Positions 55,275-64,000 of a DNA stretch of 64,000 nt are shown here, in pieces; within the stretch, counting starts at the first letter, position 1; each line of letters opens with the position of its first letter. Under the pieces are notes generated by a model. That model saw nothing but the letters and a program-made list of their open reading frames with translations. It ran no database searches and had not been told where the DNA came from. Made by a program: the position numbers and the translations under genes. Source of the stretch: Cristatella mucedo (Eukaryota; Bryozoa; Phylactolaemata; Cristatellidae); assembly GCA_009760855.2 (NCBI GenBank), contig WPIO01000004.1, positions 479,501-543,500 on the forward strand, given 5' to 3'.

Positions 55275-56960
55275 GTAATGTAATGTAATATATCTCCATA
55301 TGTTACTCCGCATAGCCGTAAAGACCTAGTGGGTATTACGCAAGAGAGTTCTGTATAGTGCACTCACAGCCCATGAGGCTTTCGGTATGCATTCGGTAGC
55401 CAGCAGACTTCATCTCACGCAACAAAGAGAAAGTGGGAAGCATAGCAGAGTCGGGAGATCAGTTGAGGTAGTGAGTAGCGTGGAAGTAGCAGCTCAGGAC
55501 CGCTGAAAAGGATGAGCCATAGTCGGCAGCAGGAGAGTAGTTGTCGTTTCGTAAGAATCGTGAAAGCAAGTTCCACAGCCTAGGATTTGCAGAACTAAAG
55601 CTTCTGTCGCCAACGGTCTTTAAGTGAAGGAATGAAAATAGCTAATGTATTGCCCGTACAGGACCTGAGGGCGAAAATAGGCTGAAACTGATGCAGCAGT
55701 TCAGCTAGGTACGAAGGAGCCAAGCCGTGGCGGGCCTTGTGGGTCAGCATAAGAACTTTGCTCTGTATCCGTTGCTCAACCACCATCCATCCTAGCTCTT
55801 TTAGCAAAGGAGACACGTGCTCCTACCTCTGGGACTTGATAACTAGCCTTACAGCCATATTCATAGCCAGCTGCAGTGGCCTAGTTGCTTTCTTTGGTAG
55901 CCCAGCCAAAAGGGAATTACAACAATCAAGCCGAGACAGAACTAAGGAGCCAATGAAATGTTTTGCAAGCCACTGTAGAAGACAGCTCCTAATCTTGGAT
56001 AGGGATCGAACGTGGTGGCTACCTGTAGAAGCAGTCTTCTGAATGAAGCTTTTAAAATTGAGGCAGCTTTCGAAAACGACACCTAAATTTCGAGCACGTG
56101 GTGATGGTCGGACAACAGCTTCACCTATTATAAGAGCAAAGCTTTTTAATCCAGCCACACGCTTAGGGTGTCCTACGAGCAGCAGTTCGGTGTTGTCATC
56201 ATTTAGTTTAAAGAAGTTTTCCGACATCGAGGATCGAATGACGGCAAGGCAAGCATTCAGTTTATCAGTTCCTGCAGCAGATTCCGACAGTTTGAATGAC
56301 AAATACAGCTGAGTATCGTCAGCATAAAAGTGATATCCTATTCCATGGGCCTTAATCACCTTTCCCAGAGGTTGAGTGTAAATGGAGAACGGCAAGGGAC
56401 CGAGTATGGACCCTTGAGGGACTCTATGGGTGACCCATCTCGTGATTGAGACCTGATCCCCAGACGACACAGGTTGAACACGATCAGACAAGTACGATTT
56501 CAACCACGCCAGTGCCTCATTTGCCAGTGAGATTGTTGTTCTCAGTTCAAGTAGAACATCGTGATCAATGGTGTCGAAGGCAGCTGACATATGTAGCAGA
56601 GCTAGGGCAGTGACATTCTGTAATCATTGCCATGTACAATGTCATTGTTAACACGGAGGAGAGCAGTTTCAGTAAAGTGCTGCCTCTTGAACCCTGATTG
56701 TAATGTTCCTGACATTTCATTCTTTTCAATATGTTCAACCAGCTGCTTAGCAACAATTTTTCTAAGCATCTTTGACCAGAAAGGAAGAAGGGAAACTACA
56801 TGATCGTTTGCTAGGACCTCTTTATCTAATCCAGGCTTTTTAAGTATGAATGTAACGATTGCCGATTTGAAAGACCTCTTTTACCACAGAAGCATTACAA
56901 ATCTCGGTTATAGCAGGGCTAAGTTGGTCTGCCAGTGAAGACCACAAAGATGATTGTGAG
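55275..56960 (-). mobile_element. LINE-B 3' half
   Basis: Minus-strand copy with an open frame of about 255 codons at 55823-56590: [14 protein letters not shown] (motif A), RVPQGSILGPLPF (motif B), [12 protein letters not shown] (motif C, intact YADD) and SSMSENFFKLNDDN. Its C-terminal part follows at 55600-55816 in another frame ([15 protein letters not shown]). The 3' tail on the minus strand is three ATTAC units at about 55278-55292. The upstream RT part to 56960 is frameshifted. Confidence 0.92.
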
Positions 56961-57105
56961 CTCTGCTAAGTTACTCTTATCTTTGTAGGATTTCTGACCT
57001 CAACCACTACGACTGCCAATTAGGCTTCTATTCGTTGACAAAAGTTTATGTGAATCCTAGAGTCTCAATGCTCTTCATACAGCTTGTGACGGGATCTTAT
57101 AATTA

Positions 57106-57257
57106 GAAATCGAGAGCAACGAACGAATGTTGAAAAATTCCCCCTCCACGACATTCCCCCCTTGAATTTCCCCCTGGTGGACCATAGGACTTTTCTCCCC
57201 TCCGTGGAACATTCCCCCTATGTTGGTGAATGTATAACTAAGAATACAGATATGCAG

Positions 57258-57296
<39 letters not shown>

Positions 57297-57790
57297 CTTC
57301 ATTTGATCTTGGATATATATATCCATATATATATATATATATACGTATATATATATATATATATATATACGTATATATATATATATATATCAATTATTAT
57401 ATTTATTTGATATATATATATATATATATATATATCAAATGATCAAATGAAGTCTGCACTCTATTGAAATAAAATCAGCTCAGTATAATTGGACGTAAAT
57501 TCCGTATGACATATTTACTGGTTGGTCTTGCACTACACAGTCCATCTGAGTCATTCCTCTCTAATCACAAAAACTGTACTTTGAGGTTTTTCTTAATGAA
57601 CTACTGCAGGCTAATCAGATCAATCACGAAAAATGAGCAATAAAAAGGTGCAAACAATAACGGTACTCTGCCAACACATATTAGTATATATAAACCCTAC
57701 ACCCTAGGGGGGAATGTCCTACCCCAAGGTGATGTCGGAGGGGGTTGTCGAGGTGAATGTCTGGAAGGAAATGTCCGTCCACCGAGAGCA
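57106..57790. mobile_element. Possible DNA transposon with inverted G-rich subterminal repeats
   Basis: Left part (57135-57222) has five ATTCCCCC-type motifs. Right part (57706-57775) has the inverted form, GGGGGGAATGTCC and GAATGTC/AAATGTCC variants. The centre is a TA array and about 230 bp of unique sequence. The layout resembles a non-autonomous DNA transposon with subterminal binding-site arrays. No terminal repeats or target duplications were fixed. Confidence 0.4.
57261..57440. repeat. (TA)n array bounded by a 14-bp inverted repeat
   Basis: TA-rich repeats with CGTA interruptions. GACTTCATTTGATC at 57295-57308 is exactly inverted at 57441-57454 (GATCAAATGAAGTC), so most of the array can fold into one large hairpin. 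Confidence 0.88.
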
Positions 57791-59147
57791 ACAGCTCTCT
57801 TGAGCCCATCTAGTAGCAAAACTAGTTGCAATGCTAGAGTTTTCATCAGTACCTGTCCAGCTTCCTAAACATTTCTATATCTGGAACAGGTCAAACTGGA
57901 AATCAAATTTTGAGTCAGTGCTTTCGGTAATCAAGGTATGACACATTTCTCTGTCCTGCTGAAGTTACAAAATCATTTATGTTCCTTTCCCCCTCACCCA
58001 CGTACACACCTGCTCCCCCACACATACACGCACCCTGAGCGCATGCATGCATGCGCACACAAACACACGCATGCATTGGTGACCATCGAATTGGCACCTG
58101 TCCCAGAATAGCCCCGATGTCTTCGGCGACTGTGTTCAATTGTGCAGCACCTGCCTTCAGTTCAGTTGAACTGACAGTTGGGCAGTGCCGTTGTTGTCAA
58201 ATAGCAGTGAAATCGCAGGCTCTATCTGCTTTCAGTAGATAGAGCCTGCGATTGTTGGAAGTGTGGATTCTGAGGTGCTGTAAGATCAGCCTGTAGTGCC
58301 CTTCCTGTCGTCGTCAGAGGTCCTATGCCAAGATGCATTTGCTACAGCCGTTACGTTCAAGAAGCGTTCACCTTCGGTACACATTCGTTGGGTATTAACC
58401 ATTGCTATGCTGACAGCCTGCACCAGCACAGCCGGTCTTTAAACAAGGGGGTAGGCTTTGACCTTGCCCTTACCCGGGCTGGGAGTAGCCATACAGCAGA
58501 AAGCTGCAGCTAGGGCATGCATCGATCCATGGGAAGGTCACCGGGCCCGCTGACCTTCCATCCATCCATCCCTAAGCCTACGGTAGCCGCTGCCTGGATC
58601 GCTCGTTACTCGCTGGCAATTGTGCTTTCCTGTTTGTGCTGCATGCACCAACCGGAAGACTTGTGTGTCACTGCCATCGTAGCAGGTGCGACGTCTGTGC
58701 AGCTGACGTGCTGTTGCGATGCACGAAAGAAATATCTGGCCAACTATTGCTGCACATTGTGATGCGATGCATCTAGCATAAAGCCTGGCGATGGCGGAGC
58801 CAATGAGAGCTGCTAAATGGATCTCGTCCCTCGCCTCCATCCTTCCCTTCCCTACCCTGCCCTGATTCCTTCCTTTGCTCCTTCGTTCCTTTCCTCCCAT
58901 CAACTCCTTTGATCCCTCCCTTTGATCCTTCGTTCCTCTCCTGCCCTCCCCCTTCTTCATTTCCTTTTTCTCTCCCTTTTTTCTCCTTCAACCTCGTCTT
59001 TTTTCGGTTGTCACACACTGTATGTGTATCTCTTCTAATGAAAGTGAGAAAGTCTGTCTGTCTGTCATGCGGTAAAATCACAAAAAGTAGTTCTGGGAGT
59101 GGCATGTAAATCCAATAGACTAGTGTAATTCCGCTGTGACTCAGTCA
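57791..59147. other. Intron 6 segment
   Basis: Contains the hairpin at 58211-58253 and a pyrimidine-rich CCTT-type stretch at about 58835-58990. Otherwise unassigned. Confidence 0.4.
58211..58253. repeat. Perfect 17-bp stem, 9-nt loop hairpin
   Basis: AATCGCAGGCTCTATCT at 58211-58227 and its exact reverse complement at 58237-58253, with the loop GCTTTCAGT. Too short and too perfect for a typical microRNA precursor. It could be a template-switch mutation. Confidence 0.95.
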
Positions 59148-59149
59148 AG

Positions 59150-59173
59150 CAAGGCCACAGGCAGTAAGCTCTA

Positions 59174-59262
<89 letters not shown>

Positions 59263-59284
59263 AGGCCACAGGCAGTAAGCTCTA

Positions 59285-59340
<56 letters not shown>

Positions 59341-59380
59341 GTATATATATATGTGTGTGTATATGTATATATATATATAT
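59150..59380. repeat. Duplicated (TA)n module
   Basis: CAAGGCCACAGGCAGTAAGC followed by TCTAG and a TA array occurs twice, starting at about 59150 and 59262. A segmental tandem duplication of about 112 bp carrying a microsatellite. Confidence 0.9.
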
Positions 59381-59805
59381 AAACACTGACATATGTTTTC
59401 ATGATGGTTATATACAATCTTTACACAGTCGTAGGTGATGGGACGTCTTCCTCTTTGGGGTCGGCAGTGGCTTGTCGAACGACGGCAAGATATCCACCCC
59501 AGGCGAATATTTTCCACGCTGCTCTGCTGTCCAGTATTGCATAACGATTGCAGAGCTTCGGACGGAGCCTCCTGTTGCTCCTTGGCACACAAAGAGCGTA
59601 TAGGCGGCTTTCGTTTGCTGGGTACCGCTACCCGATACAGCAAGCCCACAGTGAGGCAGAACGTTGTCCACCCTTGCACCAGAAAGTCTTTAGCGATGCT
59701 TGCATACTTGATGAATTTTTTGGGCTGCAGCCTTCTCGACGGCATCCTCATTGTCGTGAAGCAAGATGGTGAGGTATTCGATTGTGCCTGTTGTCATTTC
59801 GGGAT

Positions 59806-59970
59806 TGTTGGGCCGAGTTGTTAAGGTGCTCACTTTTAACGACCGAAGTCAATGTGAATGTGTTTGATGACCGAGGTCGTGAGCTCGAGCCCCTCGAGGC
59901 ATATGTGAAGCACCTGAATAGAGATTAAGTTCTCTAGTTAGGATGCTGTACAAGTGAATTATTATATTAT
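59806..59970 (+). mobile_element. SINE-1, tRNA-derived, complete
   Basis: Plus strand: GTTGGGCCGAGTTGTTAAGG (A-box side), GTGAGCTCGAGCCCC (B box), AAGCACCTGAATAGAGATTA then AGTTCTCTAGTTAGGATGC (tail hairpin with a decayed right arm) and an ATTATATTAT end. Confidence 0.85.
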
Positions 59971-61379
59971 TTAACAATATGTCCTGGCTAAGCATAAGCT
60001 GCTGCTAGCTTCTACATACCTGTCAAAGGTCACAAACAAGCAGGCACACTAACACTAATGGTCTGCGGTAGAAGTATTCGAGTAGTGCAATAATTGACTC
60101 GAAGTCAAACAAGTGTTTTACCCTAAAGTTATTGTCATTTTTATAAATCCACGTACTTTTTTAAGAATTGGCATTTGTAGAACTTCATTTTTAGAAGTTT
60201 CAAGCATATATAGCGGCCTGTTAATTTCACGTGAGAGCTTCTCGACGGCAGCAGCTAGCTGTCCTGCATAGGGCCGAAGATGAGAGAGGGAGCAGGGCGA
60301 GGTGCTAGCACTTTACCGGTGAGGCATTAGCAGCAGAACCAGCTGTCTTCTGGAGAGAAGTGAAAGCTGACTTGAGATTTAACCTGGCTAAGCGAGCCAC
60401 GATGGGTTTATGCTCAGCTGAGTAAATGGCCACGCCTGCCTGTAAAAGATAAGTCTGCACCTGACCTTTCGTTAAGAAGATCGGCAGTCTCCAATAGGAA
60501 GGTTTGCTTAGCCACGGGGCCTAAGGCGCTGGCACTTCACGGCCCAGATCGCCCAGATGTTCTTTGGCTGGCCATACTTTATTGCCCACTGCAAGGATTG
60601 CTGCTAAGGCTCTTCGTACATACAGTTATATATTATGCAGTGCAGTTCAAATACATTGCAGTCCAAACATACAGTTATATGAAACTCGAGCTGCCTTGCT
60701 GTAAACCCCCTCCCCCTTTTTTTTACTTGATGCAGTAGTCAAGGAGCTAGCAGCCCCTACTGTATGACAGCTAGCCGATAGATAGCCAGTGGTCTTCGAC
60801 TTATTGTGGGAGTATCTTTCAGCAACTGGGTGGGGGGGGCAGAATTTTCCCGTAGGCATTTACTAGGCTGGCATTTTGAAATTGGTCAAGTGTAACGCCC
60901 ACTCCTGCAATCGACGACCTGTGCTCGGTCCGTTGGACACAGAAGACTGAATTGCAGCTCTCACCTCTGCTGTGTGTGAGGAGAGGGAAAGCAGTGCAGC
61001 AGAAATGTGCAGTGGTCGAGCGCTGCCTGCAATGTGCTGCTGCTGCTGAGAGCAGACCAGAGTGAAGAGATGGAAAAGGTCGGTGGATGTCGGTCAGTGG
61101 AAATCGGTTCGGTGCTCCTTGTCAGGTGCTGCAGCCCAAGATCCCAGCTGTATCTAATTGCTGGGATGAATTCCAATATCTACCTCGGCATCCTTCAGAA
61201 CGTGGAAATTTCTTCTGCCCTAGTCTCATGGAAGATTAATTTCTATTATCAGCAGCAGCACCGTGCCAGTGCATTGCCAATGCTTGTTACATCTGCTTTC
61301 GTATTTATATTTATATCTGGATCGATTTAGTCGCCTATTTAAGTTGTGCTGAACAGGAGTTTAATAAATATTATTGTGC
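59971..61379. other. Intron 6 segment, unassigned
   Basis: No element recognised. Confidence 0.4.
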
Positions 61380-61975
<596 letters not shown>

Positions 61976-63365
61976 TTCCTCTACCTTTCTTTGCTGTTGC
62001 CCTGTGTAGAGGCACGGTCGGCCCGAGTCGGCTTGGGTGCACTGCTTATTTTCAGCTGCTCCCAGCCTTCCTAAGTCTCATGCCCTTGCGACTCCGAGGC
62101 TGAGCCCTCAGGTCAAGGGCATGGTTAGCTGAACACCACCTTTCAATTCTGTTGGCTGGTGGTCCTAAGGATTGCCGACACCTGAAAATCATGGTGTGCT
62201 CAAGAAAGCCGTCCTGTATTATTGGGCATGTATTGTTGCTGCTGCCTTGCCATAGAGCCGTCTGTTGAGCAGGTGCAAATGCCCAAACCATCTGTTTCTC
62301 CAGACTCCGAAGGTCCGCTGGGCATCTATCATCTGCATCCGTGCTGTTGTAGAGTACCCGTGTTCGGCCCACCAGGCTGATTGCAGCAGTTCACAGCAAT
62401 CGATGATCATCATTTGTCGTTTTGTTTCACCTCAGCCACCTGCGAGTTGGTGGTAAAGCTTCGGTTTCAGTTGCATGGCCTTAAGCTGGCAGTAGTCGTT
62501 GCCCGAGTTATGATTGCTTAAATGTGTGAGTGGCTGCTACAGGCCGAAGCACATTGGAGCCCAGCCTAAGCAGCTGCGAAGACCGGCGATCCCGAAGCAT
62601 TTACTGTAGCTTTACCGTTACGAAGAGCATCGGTCCCTGGGAAACCAATGTGTGCCAGCTCTCTGATTTGTAGGTATAGGCAGCGAAAATCCGCTTGCTC
62701 AGCCTCTCCGGCTGCGTTTGAATGAAAGACTTGAGATCGCTTAGCTATTTTCGATAGAATAGGACTGGCCATGTGGGTACCGAACCTGTCTCCATCTTTA
62801 GCTGTGCTCGTGCTGCAATTCCATGCATTCTGCTAATCCATCGAAGATTCAGTGGATGATCCCTGAGATGCACTCTGATCGATGGTGACAGCAGAGTGAG
62901 CTACGAGAGGCCGAGCCGTGTCGTGCTGCTACTTTTTGAGGGACCTGTAAATGCTATAGATGCACCCTGATAATCACAGCTCGACCAAAACAGAAAGCCG
63001 TCACGTTGATTGATGAAATTGGAAACGTTAGAGTAATGTAGTTGTAGTAATACGACATTTGTTTATTACTCAAAGAAACGTAAATCTCTATGCCCTCTTT
63101 GTATGGTAAAAAAGAAGTAAATTCGCAATTGGCAGATCGTCTTTGAAGCTAACTGTGGATATATGGTGGCTACTGATGTACATATAATAAAAAAGTTTTT
63201 TTATTGTTGCATGTCTTCGGCCAGGCCTTCAAAAATTTCAGAACATTGAACGTTGTCTCCGAATGTTCCTGAAGCTCGGGTGATTTCAAGTGTACTCAAA
63301 GCTACTCTCTAAATCTTTGAACAGTGCAGCCTGGCGGAGAGCATGAGCCTTAGCACGTCACCAGC
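61976..63365. other. Intron 6 segment, unassigned
   Basis: No element recognised. A minus-strand frame at 62219-62413 is open but not assignable. Confidence 0.4.
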
Positions 63366-63475
63366 ATGTGTGTGTGTGTCTGTTTGTTTGCATGTGTTTG
63401 TGTGTGTCTGTTTGTGTGTGTGTGTATGTGTGTGTGTGTGTGTGTGTGTGTATATTTGTGTGTGTTTGTGGGTGT

Positions 63476-63546
<71 letters not shown>

Positions 63547-63569
63547 TATTTGTGTGTGTTTGTGGGTGT

Positions 63570-63616
<47 letters not shown>

Positions 63617-63620
63617 TGTT

Positions 63621-63664
<44 letters not shown>

Positions 63665-63672
63665 TGTCTGTC
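63366..63672. repeat. (TG)n microsatellite
   Basis: About 300 bp of TG with TTTG interruptions, including an internal duplication of TTTGTGTGTGTTTGTGGGTG (near 63456 and 63548). Confidence 0.97.
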
Positions 63673-64000
63673 GGTGTTCGCATGCTTACATGGGGTTTGG
63701 CTCGAAAAAGCTCAGGCTCCCGACTAGGGTCAATGTGACAGGAGAATACTATCGAAACATGGCATCCCTTGTAGTAGCTGCTTTTAATTTGCCATCGCAA
63801 TACGTGCGGCAAGGAGTTTCCGGTTGCAGTTTGGACCCAGACAGGCAGAAGAGCCGTGGGGGTATGGGCAGGGAGTGAGTGTAGGCAGGAGGCGTGCACA
63901 TTCTTTAATGAGTTTGGTTAAGAGTGCTGTGGTGCAGAGACCGATCTGAGGTTCCGAGCAGGCTATGATGTGGCTACGGTAGCACTCAGCTCAATAGCCC
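63673..64000. other. Right edge, unassigned
   Basis: No exon 7 of the Ldh_2 gene and no repeat family recognised. Confidence 0.4.

Noticed and set aside
63343-63899. Cys/Val-rich open frames
   Set aside because: Translations of the TG microsatellite.

Overview
This is genomic DNA from an animal, most likely a marine-type invertebrate. The evidence is a protein-coding gene split by GT-AG introns of 1.9 to 19 kb, non-LTR retrotransposons of the L2/CR1 group in many 5'-truncated copies, tRNA-derived SINEs, degraded Tc1/mariner transposons, a solo LTR and long microsatellites. There are no operons, Shine-Dalgarno sites or bacterial gene density. The exact phylum cannot be read from the sequence. 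The one recognisable host gene, of the Ldh_2 (malate/L-lactate dehydrogenase-like) oxidoreductase family, occurs in many invertebrates.

Layout. Positions 1-8.9 kb are upstream flank. They hold a candidate three-exon minus-strand gene (904-1760), fossil LINE pieces (2.3-4.8 kb), a 17-bp minisatellite, an LTR copy (6541-7782) and a tRNA-derived SINE. From 8924 to 51743 runs the plus-strand Ldh_2 gene. Six exons are placed at 8924-9164, 12964-13214, 32361-32414, 34351-34449, 38346-38411 and 51671-51743. They join in phase to 261 codons plus one base, with every junction GT-AG. The last roughly 100 residues of the family are not found and must lie beyond 64,000. About 98% of the gene body is intron, filled with transposable elements.

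Repeat families. I name them locally. LINE-A (L2/CR1-like) has a 3' tail of (ATT)n after a conserved hairpin. LINE-B is a second L2/CR1-like family with an (ATTAC)n tail and a near-complete but broken copy inside intron 4. SINE-1 has a tRNA-like head and the same 3' hairpin tail as LINE-A, so it is probably mobilised by the LINE-A reverse transcriptase. SINE-2 has a tRNA-like head and an unrelated tail. There are five minus-strand Tc1/mariner remnants in introns 2 and 3. A 1.31-kb solo LTR with a target-site duplication is nested in a LINE-A copy, and an older copy of the same LTR lies at 6.5-7.8 kb.

The most unusual structures are an apparently perfect inverted repeat of about 205 bp formed by two LINE-A 3' ends (38.8 and 39.5 kb), the shared LINE-A/SINE-1 tail hairpin, the solo-LTR nest, a possible DNA transposon with inverted GGGGGAATGTCC-type subterminal repeats (57.1-57.8 kb), and an unrecognised small minus-strand gene at the left edge. 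Nothing here resembles a defence system, CRISPR array or biosynthetic cluster.
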